Below, piece after piece: positions 38,108 through 47,102 of a DNA stretch of 64,000 nucleotides. The position numbers and the translations under genes are program-made. This stretch comes from Pontibacillus chungwhensis BH030062 (lineage in GTDB: Bacteria; Bacillota; Bacilli; Bacillales; BH030062): contig NZ_AVBG01000001.1 in NCBI RefSeq assembly GCF_000770675.1, forward strand, positions 186,001 to 250,000. The letters run 5' to 3'. Under the pieces are notes generated by a model, which was not told where the DNA came from, ran no database searches, and worked only from the letters and a program-made list of their open reading frames with translations. Positions within the stretch are counted from its first letter, which is position 1; every line of letters starts with the position of its first letter.

Positions 38108-38260
38108 CTACATATCATGAGATGAGTGGTTCTTTTGACGCGTGTGATTTCGATTTTTCACTTTATGAGAACCACTTGTTGGTTCCCCGTATGGTTGTTT
38201 AGGACCTTTAGGTAATGAAACACGATCTTGTTGCTTGGGACCTTTTGGCTTACCAGACAT
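38108..38260 (-). CDS. sspP: Small acid-soluble spore protein P
   Basis: A 50-residue protein starting at the ATG at 38260 with AAAGGAGA upstream; the open frame extends 13 codons further but without a ribosome binding site. The C-terminus [18 protein letters not shown] is nearly that of B. subtilis SspP. Two KGPKQ repeats in the N-terminal half are distinctive. It is a minor forespore protein; in B. subtilis sspP and sspO lie together, while here a gene and a repeat pair separate them. Confidence 0.9.
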   Translation of the reverse strand: MSGKPKGPKQQDRVSLPKGPKQPYGEPTSGSHKVKNRNHTRQKNHSSHDM

Positions 38261-38318
38261 AATCATCTCTCCTTTCAAGATTAGATTTCGACGTTTCATT
38301 CACTTTTATACAAGTGAA

Positions 38319-38347
38319 GGTATGGAAAGAGTAAATGTACATACACT
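38319..38347 (+). promoter_or_regulatory. Possible SigE promoter of the DUF2524-like gene
   Basis: CATACACT (38340-38347) matches the SigE -10 pattern CATACANT exactly. GGTATGG (38319-38325) stands 14 bases upstream, the right spacing, but is only a partial -35 match. Confidence 0.35.
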
Positions 38348-38377
38348 AACTAGGAAATCACCAAAAGGAGTGGAAAT

Positions 38378-38638
38378 ATGCCTTATCACAAAAATAAACA
38401 ACAAGCTTTTCAAGCAGCTCAACAAGGTTATGAACAAGCAATTGATGCAAACGAAACACGTCTTCAATCTGTAGACCAAGCTGATTATGGTAAAGAATTA
38501 GCTCACTTAACTCAAGAAGTGAATGAAGCGTATCAACAAATTGACAAAGCACTCGAAGTAGCCAGTGAACACCAGTATGAGCAGCTTAAACAATATCAAA
38601 ATCAATTGACTCAAATTATGTCCGAATTAGAACAATAA
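38378..38638 (+). CDS. YtzC/DUF2524-like helical protein
   Basis: An 86-residue Gln-rich, all-helical soluble protein. The C-terminal half (VNEAYQQIDKALEVASEHQY, then LKQYQNQLTQIM) resembles the DUF2524 family (B. subtilis YtzC) as I recall it. AAAGGAG precedes the ATG and a strong terminator follows, so it is a real single gene. It is divergent from sspP, and a SigE-like -10 upstream suggests sporulation expression. Function unknown. Confidence 0.65.
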   Translation: MPYHKNKQQAFQAAQQGYEQAIDANETRLQSVDQADYGKELAHLTQEVNEAYQQIDKALEVASEHQYEQLKQYQNQLTQIMSELEQ

Positions 38639-38639
38639 G

Positions 38640-38677
38640 AAAGTGTCCTTCCCTTACGGGTGAGGACACTTTTTTAA
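38640..38677 (+). terminator. Terminator after the DUF2524-like gene
   Basis: AAGTGTCCT pairs with AGGACACTT, with inner CCC/GGG pairs, followed by T6. Confidence 0.85.
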
Positions 38678-38716
38678 TGGTATAAGCAATGATTGGAAAG
38701 GCCAAAGCATTGTATG

Positions 38717-38840
38717 GACTTCCCTCACCTCCGGTCGATCAGTCATCATCAATTCGCCTATGGCTCATTGTGATTCCTTGATCTTACTACGGCTCAGTCC
38801 AGTCTATACGTTGCTAAACGGGCACTTATGCTTTAGTTCC
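38717..38840. repeat. 124-bp repeat, copy 1 (left-truncated)
   Basis: It matches 38869-38992 over 124 bases with only four differences, all transitions. It lacks the 28-base left end (38841-38868) that the second copy carries. No open frame is conserved and its base composition is more GC-rich than nearby spacers. See copy 2 for structure. Confidence 0.9.
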
Positions 38841-38992
38841 ATCCAGCTCCAGTGCCCAGCAACTAGTAGACTTCCCTCACCTCCGGTCGATCAGTCATCA
38901 TCAATTCGCCTATGGCTCATTGTGATTCCTTGATCTCACTGCGGCTCAGTCTAGTCTATACGTTGCTAAGCGGGCACTTATGCTTTAGTTCC
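38841..38992. repeat. 152-bp repeat, copy 2 (fuller copy, structured)
   Basis: The tandem period is 152 bases. GTGCCCAGCAAC (38852-38863) can pair with GTTGCT...GGGCAC (38962-38977), bringing the ends together. TAGACT near 38867 and AGTCTA near 38949 can pair inside. The unit ends at base 38992, next to the sspO stop codon. It looks like a structured non-coding dispersed repeat, perhaps a small non-autonomous element. Copy number elsewhere is unknown. Confidence 0.85.
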
Positions 38993-39145
38993 TTACTGAT
39001 TTTTTTTACGTTTTTTGTTATTTTGACGTTCTTCAGCGCTTAGTGGATGCTGTGGTGTTTCTTCGTTGTATCCAGCTCCTTGTCCTTGTGCAGAAGCGTC
39101 ATTCATGCCTGGTCTTACGTGGTTAGCTTTACGTTTTTGGCTCAT
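38993..39145 (-). CDS. sspO: Small acid-soluble spore protein O
   Basis: A 50-residue SspO (CotK-type). It starts [17 protein letters not shown], has [11 protein letters not shown] in the middle and ends [11 protein letters not shown], close to B. subtilis SspO. GGAGGTG precedes the ATG (39145). CATAATA on the minus strand (39164-39170) is a plausible SigG -10. There is no terminator after the stop: the 124-bp repeat begins at the next base. Confidence 0.92.
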   Translation of the reverse strand: MSQKRKANHVRPGMNDASAQGQGAGYNEETPQHPLSAEERQNNKKRKKNQ

Positions 39146-39333
39146 CTCGTTCACCTCCATTCTTATTATGAGGAAAAATTCGACGAAATATTTTACTTAT
39201 AAATCGTTTTCATTTAAAATGAAAGTTGCAGAATTTTTCTTTCAATTCTTAATTGGAAGTCAAACAATGGGGGATCAATGAGACGTACTATTCGTTTCAT
39301 AGGTTTCATTATCATTGAGGGGGTAAAAAGAAT

Positions 39334-42048
39334 ATGGCAGTAAATGATGCTTACAATTCGCGCAAGCAATTTGAACTTAATGGAAAAACGTACAACTATT
39401 ACCAACTAAAAGCGCTAGAGGAAGCTGGATACGGAAAGATTTCTCGTCTTCCATATTCCATTCGCGTTTTACTTGAATCTGTACTACGCCAATATGATGG
39501 AGAAGTGATTCAAAAAGAACATGTAGAAAAATTAGCAAAGTGGGGAGAAAAAGATTCTGAAAGCGTAGACGTTCCTTTTAAACCGTCTCGTGTTATCCTT
39601 CAGGACTTTACTGGTGTACCTGCTGTAGTAGACCTTGCTTCATTACGTAAGGCAATGGTTGATATGGGAGGTAGTCCGGATAAAATTAACCCCGAGGTAC
39701 CTGTAGACCTAGTTATTGACCACTCGGTACAAGTTGATAAATATGGTACTCAGGATGCTCTTCAAGTTAATATGGAACTAGAATTTGAGCGTAACAAAGA
39801 GCGCTATGAATTTTTAAATTGGGCTAAAAAGGCCTTTGATAACTATGAAGCAGTTCCACCAGCAACAGGAATTGTTCACCAGGTGAACCTTGAGTACATC
39901 GCGAATGTGGTACATGCTTTAGAAAATGAAAATGGTGAATTTGAAACATATCCTGACACATTAGTGGGTACTGACTCACATACTACGATGATTAATGGTT
40001 TAGGTGTATTAGGTTGGGGTGTTGGTGGTATTGAAGCTGAAGCAGGAATGCTTGGTCAGCCATCCTATTTCCCTGCTCCAGAAGTAATTGGAGTGAAATT
40101 AAAAGGCGGTTTCCCTCAAGGGACCACCGCAACTGACTTAGCACTAAAAGTTACCCAAAAACTTCGTGAGAAAAATGTGGTAGGAAAATTTGTTGAATTC
40201 TTCGGCCCTGGCTTAAAAGATATGCCACTCGCTGATCGTGCAACGATCTCTAATATGGCACCTGAATATGGTGCAACTTGTGGCTTCTTCCCAGTAGATG
40301 AAGAATCTCTTGAATACTTACGCTTAACTGGACGAAGTGAAGAACAGATCAAGATTGTAGAACAATATTGCAAAGAAAATGACTTGTTCTACTCTCCAGA
40401 ATTCGCTGATCCAGAATTTACGGAACTTGTTGAGATTGATTTATCTGAACTTGAGCCAAACTTATCTGGGCCTAAGCGTCCACAAGATTTAATTCCTTTA
40501 TCTGAAATGAAGAAATCATTTAATCATGCATTAACAGCGCCTGAAGGCAATCAAGGCTTCGGTCTAACAGAAAAGGAAAAAGAAAAAGAAGTGACCATCG
40601 AACATCCAAATGGTAAATCTTCTACTATGAAAACCGGCTCTGTAGCAATTGCAGCTATTACGTCTTGTACAAATACTTCAAACCCACACGTTATGTTAGG
40701 TGCTGGACTTGTAGCTAAGAAAGCTGTTGAGAAAGGTTTAGAAGTACCTGAATACGTTAAGACCTCTCTTGCTCCAGGGTCTAAAGTTGTAACAAGATAT
40801 TTAGAAGACTCTGGTCTAATGGAGTACCTGCAGCATCTTGGATTTAACCTTGTGGGTTATGGCTGTACAACGTGTATCGGTAACTCAGGACCACTTGCAG
40901 AAGAAATTGAGGAAGCTATTGCTCAAAATGATTTAACTGTATCTTCTGTTCTTTCTGGTAACCGTAACTTTGAAGGGCGTATTCATCCACTGGTAAAAGC
41001 AAACTATTTAGCTTCACCTCCACTTGTTGTAGCCTATGCACTAGCGGGTACAGTTGATGTTGACCTTAAGAATGATCCGGTAGGTACAGATAAGGATGGA
41101 AAGCCAGTTTACTTTGATGATATCTGGCCATCTATTGATGAGATCAAAGCAGAGATTGATAAAAATGTTAATCCTGAAATCTTCCGTAAAGAATACGAAA
41201 ATGTCTTTGATTCAAACGAAAAATGGAATCAAATTGATACAACAGATGAGCCTTTGTATGATTGGGACGAGAATTCTACCTATATTCAAAACCCTCCATT
41301 CTTCGAAGGGCTTTCAAAAGATCTTGAATCTGTGAAGAGCCTTAATAATTTACGAATGGTTGGTAAGTTCGGCGATTCAGTTACAACCGACCACATTTCT
41401 CCAGCAGGTGCGATTGCTAAAGATATGCCAGCAGGTCAATATCTTCAGGACAAAGGCGTCTCTCCACGAAACTTTAACTCTTATGGTTCTCGTCGAGGGA
41501 ATCATGAAGTTATGATGCGTGGTACGTTCGCTAATATTCGCATCCGTAACCAATTAGCTCCAGGAACTGAAGGCGGCTATACAACATACTGGCCTACTGG
41601 TGATGTAATGCCAATTTACGATGCTGCTATGAAGTACCAACAAGATGGTACACCACTAATCGTGGTAGCCGGTAAAGATTATGGTATGGGAAGTTCTCGT
41701 GACTGGGCTGCTAAAGGTACAAACTTATTAGGAATTAAAACTGTTATTGCTGAAAGCTTTGAGCGTATTCACCGTTCAAACCTTGTTATGATGGGCGTGC
41801 TTCCGCTACAGTTTAAAGCAGGTGACAGTGCTGATTCACTAGGTTTAACAGGTCAGGAAACGTTTAATGTAGAAATTGACGAGTCTGTTCAACCACATGA
41901 TGAAGTGAAGGTTGTTGCAACAGATGAGAAAGGCAATAAAACTGAGTTTAATGTTATAGCTCGTTTTGATAGTCCTGTAGAAATTGATTACTATCGTAAC
42001 GGTGGTATTCTTCAAAAAGTTCTGCGAGACAAAATGGCATCTAAATAA
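39334..42048 (+). CDS. acnA: Aconitate hydratase (aconitase A)
   Basis: A 904-residue aconitase that interconverts citrate and isocitrate in the TCA cycle; family members also bind RNA when iron is low. The 4Fe-4S cysteines are Cys near 445 ([10 protein letters not shown]) and the pair near 511 and 514 ([10 protein letters not shown]). DSHTTM and SSRDWAAKG are conserved. GAGGGGG precedes the ATG. In the upstream spacer, TTTCATTT-A-AAATGAAA (39208-39224) is a perfect palindrome that might be an operator. Known as citB in B. subtilis. Confidence 0.97.
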   Translation: MAVNDAYNSRKQFELNGKTYNYYQLKALEEAGYGKISRLPYSIRVLLESVLRQYDGEVIQKEHVEKLAKWGEKDSESVDVPFKPSRVILQDFTGVPAVVDLASLRKAMVDMGGSPDKINPEVPVDLVIDHSVQVDKYGTQDALQVNMELEFERNKERYEFLNWAKKAFDNYEAVPPATGIVHQVNLEYIANVVHALENENGEFETYPDTLVGTDSHTTMINGLGVLGWGVGGIEAEAGMLGQPSYFPAPEVIGVKLKGGFPQGTTATDLALKVTQKLREKNVVGKFVEFFGPGLKDMPLADRATISNMAPEYGATCGFFPVDEESLEYLRLTGRSEEQIKIVEQYCKENDLFYSPEFADPEFTELVEIDLSELEPNLSGPKRPQDLIPLSEMKKSFNHALTAPEGNQGFGLTEKEKEKEVTIEHPNGKSSTMKTGSVAIAAITSCTNTSNPHVMLGAGLVAKKAVEKGLEVPEYVKTSLAPGSKVVTRYLEDSGLMEYLQHLGFNLVGYGCTTCIGNSGPLAEEIEEAIAQNDLTVSSVLSGNRNFEGRIHPLVKANYLASPPLVVAYALAGTVDVDLKNDPVGTDKDGKPVYFDDIWPSIDEIKAEIDKNVNPEIFRKEYENVFDSNEKWNQIDTTDEPLYDWDENSTYIQNPPFFEGLSKDLESVKSLNNLRMVGKFGDSVTTDHISPAGAIAKDMPAGQYLQDKGVSPRNFNSYGSRRGNHEVMMRGTFANIRIRNQLAPGTEGGYTTYWPTGDVMPIYDAAMKYQQDGTPLIVVAGKDYGMGSSRDWAAKGTNLLGIKTVIAESFERIHRSNLVMMGVLPLQFKAGDSADSLGLTGQETFNVEIDESVQPHDEVKVVATDEKGNKTEFNVIARFDSPVEIDYYRNGGILQKVLRDKMASK

Positions 42049-42057
42049 AACTTTTTC

Positions 42058-42091
42058 AAAAGCAGCTGCTGTACTAGCAGCTGCTTTTTAT
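42058..42091 (+). terminator. acnA terminator
   Basis: AAAGCAGCTGCT/AGCAGCTGCTTT perfect stem with a 5-base loop, then T. Confidence 0.92.
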
Positions 42092-42207
42092 TAATGATTT
42101 TTATAAAGGGACACGTGAAGATTGGTATTATTTAGTTTGTCCATCTGCATATTATCCATGCACCTTAAGGAATGATTTTACATTTTATTAGGGTCAGGGG
42201 TATAAGC

Positions 42208-42236
42208 TTTACACAAATTTGAATCCAATATAGTAT
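42208..42236 (+). promoter_or_regulatory. SigA-type promoter of the Lgt-like/yneN operon
   Basis: TTTACA (42208-42213), 17-base spacer, TAGTAT (42231-42236), 32 bases before the gene. Confidence 0.65.
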
Positions 42237-42268
42237 ATAAATTAATATGTTTTAATAGGAGTTGAAGT

Positions 42269-42937
42269 ATGGGTTTTCCTTCACTAACAATCGGTCCAAT
42301 CTTTATTCAAAGTACATACTTAATATGGGGTTTAGGGGCTCTTGTTGCATTTCTTTGGATTATAATAATAAACATATATCATAAGAATTCTCATGGACGT
42401 TTCTTTGCTTTGGAGTGGATTCAATCACTATTACTAATAGCGATTATTTGGAAGTTCAGCTATGTGCTTAATCATCCCATTAAGGCTGTTCAATCACCAG
42501 AGAGAATGCTTTACTTAAATGGTGGAAGTCTTGGACTTGTTTTAGGGATCGTTATTTCATTTATCTTTTATACAAAATCTATACATAAAGCAGGCTTTTC
42601 ATTCATCTATTCCATCAATTTATGGATGTCAGCTCAATTACTATGGCTAGGAATTACGCAAATAGCTTTTACGTTAGGATTCACAGTTTATAATACCCCT
42701 TTGTGGTTGTATGGATATTTCGTAGCTCTTTCATTATCTTACTTTTTTGTGAAGAATTTGTATCATTATAGAACCATCGTTTACTATACCCAATTAACGC
42801 TTTTGGGTTGGGTAGTTTACAGAGTATTCTTTACGACTATACATTTAGGAGATTTAGCTGTTTGGTTTTCGTTTGTGATGATTATAGGATTATATTATGT
42901 AGATTATGCGATAAAAAAAGGACGTGAAGCCATATGA
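42269..42937 (+). CDS. Polytopic membrane protein with Lgt-like features
   Basis: A 222-residue protein with six or seven hydrophobic helices. The segment KFSYVLNHPIKAVQSP followed by LYLNGGSLGLVLGIV resembles the YVL...HP...GGxSxHGG region of prolipoprotein diacylglyceryl transferase (Lgt). However, the catalytic His of that motif is not evident, so it is at most a divergent relative. It overlaps the start of yneN by 4 bases (ATGA), so the two are translationally coupled. No B. subtilis counterpart is known at this place. Family assignment is tentative. Confidence 0.6.
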   Translation: MGFPSLTIGPIFIQSTYLIWGLGALVAFLWIIIINIYHKNSHGRFFALEWIQSLLLIAIIWKFSYVLNHPIKAVQSPERMLYLNGGSLGLVLGIVISFIFYTKSIHKAGFSFIYSINLWMSAQLLWLGITQIAFTLGFTVYNTPLWLYGYFVALSLSYFFVKNLYHYRTIVYYTQLTLLGWVVYRVFFTTIHLGDLAVWFSFVMIIGLYYVDYAIKKGREAI

Positions 42938-43512
42938 TAAAACGAATATTTGGCGCAGTTGTAATACTTATGTTGTTTGGATTCGCTATTGTAAATGTAT
43001 TGCAAGAGGATGAGACAGGAGGAGAAGCTGTCACGTTGGATAACAAGAACGGGACAGCCATGCAACCTCCAAATGGTCCTGAAGGATTAAAAATAGGAGA
43101 GTATGCCCCGAATTTTACAGTAACCACTTTCGAGGGAAAAGAAGTAAAACTTTCTGACTTAAAAGATAAAAAAGTATTCTTAAATTTCTGGGCAACATGG
43201 TGTCCACCTTGTCGTGTAGAAATGCCTGAGATGCAAAGGTTTTATGAAGAATATGGTGAAGAGGTAGAAATTATGGCTGTTAATGTCACTTCAACCGAGA
43301 AAAGTGTTAAAGATGTTACCTCTTATGTTCACAATGAAGAGTTTACGTTTCCCATTTATTTAGACCGAGAACGAAATGCTGCAGATCAATACCGTATTCC
43401 TGGCTTTCCAACCACCTACTTTATAGGAACGAATGGAAAAATTCAGAGTAAAGCATATATTGGAGCGATGGATTACGATTTCATGAAGAAAATGAAAAAT
43501 AAATTAGAGTGA
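42934..43512 (+). CDS. yneN: Thioredoxin-like thiol-disulfide oxidoreductase YneN (TlpA/ResA type)
   Basis: A 192-residue protein with an N-terminal membrane anchor or signal (residues 5-23), an acidic spacer, then a TlpA-like thioredoxin domain. The active site is WATWCPPCRVEMPEM, with Cys near 90 and 93. The cis-Pro loop is GFPTTYFIG. It works outside the membrane, probably reducing disulfides as ResA does for cytochrome c. Synteny (acnA-yneN-sspN) supports the name. Confidence 0.88.
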   Translation: MIKRIFGAVVILMLFGFAIVNVLQEDETGGEAVTLDNKNGTAMQPPNGPEGLKIGEYAPNFTVTTFEGKEVKLSDLKDKKVFLNFWATWCPPCRVEMPEMQRFYEEYGEEVEIMAVNVTSTEKSVKDVTSYVHNEEFTFPIYLDRERNAADQYRIPGFPTTYFIGTNGKIQSKAYIGAMDYDFMKKMKNKLE

Positions 43513-43577
43513 TACAGGTATATTTTCTGACTATTCAGCCGATCCTGAAGTTAACAAGCTAAAGGAGTGAAGGGATC

Positions 43578-43712
43578 GTGCCACGTAAGAAAAAACCGAC
43601 TTTTGAAGAGCTAATACAGGAAAACAGACGGAAAATTATCGAAGATGAGAACTTAATGAATCAGATTGAAGAGAGAATCGAAAAGCGAATGAATGATACT
43701 CTAAACAGATAG
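43578..43712 (+). CDS. FbpB-family small basic protein
   Basis: A 44-codon frame from GTG (43578) to TAG (43712) with AAAGGAG upstream. The sequence [19 protein letters not shown] and the tail [11 protein letters not shown] fit the Fur-regulated basic protein family (FbpA/FbpB). In B. subtilis these act with the FsrA small RNA in iron sparing. No clear Fur box was seen upstream. It is followed directly by a hairpin terminator overlapping its last codons. Confidence 0.75.
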   Translation: MPRKKKPTFEELIQENRRKIIEDENLMNQIEERIEKRMNDTLNR

Positions 43713-43736
43713 TCTTTATGGCTATCTGTTTTTGTA
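43704..43736 (+). terminator. Terminator after the FbpB-like gene
   Basis: AACAGATAG/CTATCTGTT stem, then T5. Confidence 0.85.
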
Positions 43737-43797
43737 TAGATTTTATTAGAGAGCGTACACTAAACGATGTAACCAAGAGAAAGGAAGTGGCTACATT

Positions 43798-43944
43798 ATG
43801 GGAAATCCAAAAAAGGATTCTAAACACTTTGTTCCTAGCCATCCAGGGACTCAACCTCGAGAAGCAGGAAGCAATAAAGGTAAACAAATGCAAATGCAAA
43901 ATGCACATAAACCTAAAGTTATTCAAACTAAAGGAAAAAAATAG
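43798..43944 (+). CDS. sspN: Small acid-soluble spore protein N
   Basis: A 48-residue SspN, same length as in B. subtilis: [20 protein letters not shown] at the start and [10 protein letters not shown] at the end. AAAGGAAG precedes the ATG. tlp follows 13 bases later, the conserved sspN-tlp operon. TGTATA (43733-43738) and TACACTA (43756-43762), 17 bases apart, loosely resemble a SigG promoter. Confidence 0.92.
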   Translation: MGNPKKDSKHFVPSHPGTQPREAGSNKGKQMQMQNAHKPKVIQTKGKK

Positions 43945-43957
43945 AGGGGGAAGCAAT

Positions 43958-44194
43958 ATGGGTAAAGATAACCAACGATATGCGAATCCTGATGACCGTA
44001 GTGATAATGTGGAAAAGTTGCAGGAAATGGTGCAGAATACGATCCACAACCTAGAGGCTGCTCATGAAACGATGCAGTTTTCTTCAGAAGAAGAAAAGCA
44101 AAAAATTATGGATAAAAACAAACGCCGAGAAGAATCAATAGCGTCGTTCCGAAACGAAATAAAAGATGAAGCAAAACACAATAAAGAAAAGTAA
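43958..44194 (+). CDS. tlp: Spore protein Tlp
   Basis: A 78-residue helical protein of the Tlp family (thioredoxin-like small spore protein). [20 protein letters not shown] and [17 protein letters not shown] match B. subtilis Tlp closely. GAGGGGG precedes the ATG. It is the second gene of the forespore sspN-tlp operon and ends at a terminator. Confidence 0.94.
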   Translation: MGKDNQRYANPDDRSDNVEKLQEMVQNTIHNLEAAHETMQFSSEEEKQKIMDKNKRREESIASFRNEIKDEAKHNKEK

Positions 44195-44203
44195 ACCAAG
44201 GGA

Positions 44204-44236
44204 AAGGGTGTTCACTTTAGTGAGCACTCTTTTGTC
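44204..44236 (+). terminator. sspN-tlp terminator
   Basis: AAAGGGTGTTCAC pairs with GTGAGCACTCTTT (G-U pairs), then T. The rest of the spacer to 44381 has an extended -10 (TGATACAAT, 44339-44347) for the next gene. Confidence 0.8.
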
Positions 44237-44381
44237 TTTAGTATTGTGGATCTATATATTACTTAGGACATCGTGCCAAGTTAAAAACGCAATTATAAGT
44301 AACACAAAACATCATCATCAACGTGAAAGCCTTACTTATGATACAATATGTTAATGGATTAAGTATAGTAAGGATGATGAC

Positions 44382-46682
44382 ATGACAATGAATATGGAAC
44401 AACTTGAAAACATACAAACCTGGACTACATTAAGCGCTCATCCTCCGCTAAATGAAACGGAAGCGTTACGACACATAAATGATTATGAGCAAGGAACTAC
44501 TCACATAGATGCTTTACTTGTTAGCCGATTATATAGTCTGATTGCATATTATCGATTAAATCGCAACGATAGCAATCGGGACCAGATAGCAGAAGAGTTT
44601 ATCTCTAGAGCTAAGGCATTAGCTGAAAACGATTCTGTTGTGGCTGAGCTTCAAGAATTAATGAACGTTCAGACTCATCTTCAAATGCTAAAAGGTCAAA
44701 CTTACAAAAATTTAGCAATACATGAAACAGATCATCAATCCGTTAAGCGAAAGAAGTTACAACAGATCTTAGAAATAGTAGAACCATTAGAAGAAAATTG
44801 GTCTAATCAATTTAGCTATTCAAAAGGTAGTGAAGTAACCCCTTTCCAAACTTTATTTGAAAAAGGTCAACGGTTATTTGATGAGTTAATACAAGAGACA
44901 GAACCACATAAACGTAATGAAACGAACGGATTTAACCATGTATCTACGGGGCGCATTAACCATTTATTAAGAGAGCTGGACCAGTTATCTGTAGAGCTTG
45001 AAGAATTATTACCCGGAAGTGTCGACCAACAACTTGGGAAAGATCCCTTGAAGCAGTTAGATGAGATGATAGGACTCTCAGAAGTGAAAGGCTATATCCA
45101 TCGCTATTACCACTATTTAAAATATCAGCAATATCGTAAAGACATTGGTTTCCAGATGGTGGATGAACCAGAACTGCATATGATCATTACAGGTAATCCT
45201 GGTACGGGCAAAACCACAATTGCAAGGTTACTGGCCAATATTTATTATGACCTTGGTTTACTTGATACGAGAGAAGTAATTGAAGTCAATCGTTCTCATC
45301 TAGTAGGTTCTTATGTAGGTCAAACAGAAGAGAATACAATGAACTATGTACAGCAAGCCATTGGAGGAATTCTCTTTATAGATGAGGCCTATAGTTTGCA
45401 AAGGGAAGGTCAAACAGGTAATGATTATGGACAAGCTGTAATTGATACGCTCGTATCAGCTATGACAAGCAAGGAATATGGGGATAAATTTGCAGTTATT
45501 TTGGCTGGTTATCCTGATGAGATGCGACAGTTTTTATGGGGAAATCCAGGTCTGAGAAGTCGATTCCCTGAACAAAACCATGTTCATCTTCCCAATTATT
45601 CAATTCCTGAATTAATTGAAATTGGAGAACAAACTGCTCTTGAAAACGATTATTTCTTTACTGAAAAAGCTATACAAAATCTTGAACGCTCTATTGATAA
45701 ACAGCAGGTAGATGATACATTTGGCAATGCGCGTGCTGTTCGAAATATCGTTCTTCAAACGATTTTTCAAAAAGGGGCAAGCGAATCAGATCAAGTTGAT
45801 CATGAATCCAAGCTCGATTTGATGCGTTTAGAGGAAAAAGATTTTGCTTCAACGATGGATCGCCAAGATGACTCAGAATCCCCTATGGAACGGTTAGACC
45901 AATTGATTGGTTTGAAGCCTGTTAAAGATGAAGTGAAAAAGCTTTCTTCGTTTGTTAGGTTGCAAGGAAAACGAGAAGAAAAAGGTCTTCCATCTGTGCC
46001 AATACAGCTACATGCTGTTTTTTCAGGAAATCCTGGGACAGGAAAAACAACCGTTGCTCACATTTATGCTGACATTTTAAAAGAATGTGGACTCCTAAAA
46101 AGAGGACATGTGATTGTAGCTTCAAGAAGTGACCTTGTTGCTGGGTATGTGGGGCAGACCTCAATTAAAACAAAGAAGAAAATTCGAGAAGCGCTAGGTG
46201 GTGTGCTTTTCATAGATGAGGCGTATTCACTTTTCCAATCTGGATCAAATGATTTTGGGAAAGAGGCAGTAGATACGCTTGTTGATGAAATGACAAAGCA
46301 CAATGAAAATTTGGTAGTCATATTAGCCGGTTATAAGAATGAAATGAGATCACTTATTCAAAGTAATCCTGGATTATCTTCTAGATTCAAAAAGTTTCTT
46401 CACTTCCCAGACTATGATGCAAAAGAACTTGTAGAAATGACGAAGTATCAGGCAAGCTTATATCAGTATGAGTTGGAAGAAGAAGGTGTGAATTATTTAG
46501 AGGATGTTTACACAACAAACGTAATTGATGGTAATGGTCGGTATGTTAAAAACCTAATCGATGAAGCGATTCAATATCAAGCCCTCAGAATTGATGAGCA
46601 AGATGGTGAAGGTCAATACGATCTTTTATCAAGAGAAGACTTAGAGCTTGCCTGGAGTGCTGTAAAAGGGAGAGAAGTATGA
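44382..46682 (+). CDS. Tandem AAA+ ATPase related to SpoVK
   Basis: 766 residues. A helical N-terminal region (1-220) of unknown family comes first. Two complete CbxX/SpoVK-type AAA+ domains follow. Domain 1 has Walker A GNPGTGKTTIARL (about 271) and Walker B GGILFIDEAYSLQREG (about 328). Domain 2 has Walker A GNPGTGKTTVAHI (about 549) and Walker B GGVLFIDEAYSLFQSG (about 606). It is a second SpoVK relative in this window, inserted between tlp and yneP. Its stop overlaps the yneP start (ATGA), so the two are coupled. The substrate is unknown; spore-gene neighbours suggest a sporulation role. Confidence 0.88.
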   Translation: MTMNMEQLENIQTWTTLSAHPPLNETEALRHINDYEQGTTHIDALLVSRLYSLIAYYRLNRNDSNRDQIAEEFISRAKALAENDSVVAELQELMNVQTHLQMLKGQTYKNLAIHETDHQSVKRKKLQQILEIVEPLEENWSNQFSYSKGSEVTPFQTLFEKGQRLFDELIQETEPHKRNETNGFNHVSTGRINHLLRELDQLSVELEELLPGSVDQQLGKDPLKQLDEMIGLSEVKGYIHRYYHYLKYQQYRKDIGFQMVDEPELHMIITGNPGTGKTTIARLLANIYYDLGLLDTREVIEVNRSHLVGSYVGQTEENTMNYVQQAIGGILFIDEAYSLQREGQTGNDYGQAVIDTLVSAMTSKEYGDKFAVILAGYPDEMRQFLWGNPGLRSRFPEQNHVHLPNYSIPELIEIGEQTALENDYFFTEKAIQNLERSIDKQQVDDTFGNARAVRNIVLQTIFQKGASESDQVDHESKLDLMRLEEKDFASTMDRQDDSESPMERLDQLIGLKPVKDEVKKLSSFVRLQGKREEKGLPSVPIQLHAVFSGNPGTGKTTVAHIYADILKECGLLKRGHVIVASRSDLVAGYVGQTSIKTKKKIREALGGVLFIDEAYSLFQSGSNDFGKEAVDTLVDEMTKHNENLVVILAGYKNEMRSLIQSNPGLSSRFKKFLHFPDYDAKELVEMTKYQASLYQYELEEEGVNYLEDVYTTNVIDGNGRYVKNLIDEAIQYQALRIDEQDGEGQYDLLSREDLELAWSAVKGREV

Positions 46683-47101
46683 TGATTACGACAACTGAAG
46701 TAAAAGTAAGGTACCAGGAAACGGACCAGATGGGAGTCGTTTATCATGCCAACTATCTTGTTTGGTTTGAACTTGGGCGTACAGCTTTTATAGAATCGTT
46801 AGGATTTCAATACCATGAAATGGAAAGTAGTGGAGTTGTTTCACCGGTAGTAGATGCGAATATTCAGTTTAAAACCCCTCTTCGTTACGGACAAACTGCA
46901 ACGGTAAATACATGGTTAGAATATTATGATGGAATAAGAGTCACCTATGGGTATGAAATTCTAACACCAAAAGGTGAGGTAGCCGTGACTGGTACGACTA
47001 AGCACGTTTGCGTGAAGAAGGACAGCTTCAAACCTGTTTCTATCCGACGTGTGTTTCCTGACTGGCACGAGGCTTATATGAATGCTAAAGGAGAATCTTG
47101 A
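46679..47101 (+). CDS. yneP: Acyl-CoA thioesterase YneP (hot-dog fold)
   Basis: A 140-residue 4-hydroxybenzoyl-CoA thioesterase-type protein. The catalytic loop is YQETDQMGVVYHANYLVWFELGR (Asp and His visible), near residues 12-34. The ATG at 46679 overlaps the AAA gene stop; AAAGGGAG is upstream. It is followed by yneQ with 1 base between. The acyl substrate is unknown. Confidence 0.92.
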   Translation: MMITTTEVKVRYQETDQMGVVYHANYLVWFELGRTAFIESLGFQYHEMESSGVVSPVVDANIQFKTPLRYGQTATVNTWLEYYDGIRVTYGYEILTPKGEVAVTGTTKHVCVKKDSFKPVSIRRVFPDWHEAYMNAKGES

Positions 47102-47102
47102 C

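Noticed and set aside
38708-38992. Direct repeats considered as a CRISPR array
   Set aside because: Only two units of 124 bases with a 28-base gap; CRISPR repeats are shorter and spaced regularly. No cas gene nearby.
39179-39188. Spo0A box upstream of acnA (TTCGACGAAA)
   Set aside because: One mismatch in the core GTCGAA/TTCGAC-AAA form and no known Spo0A control of aconitase at such a site; left as chance.
39066-39281. 71-residue open frame covering sspO on the other strand
   Set aside because: sspO on the minus strand has a family match and a ribosome site; this frame has neither.
44166-44354. 62-residue frame with a hydrophobic centre after tlp
   Set aside because: It starts inside tlp, crosses the tlp terminator and has no ribosome site.
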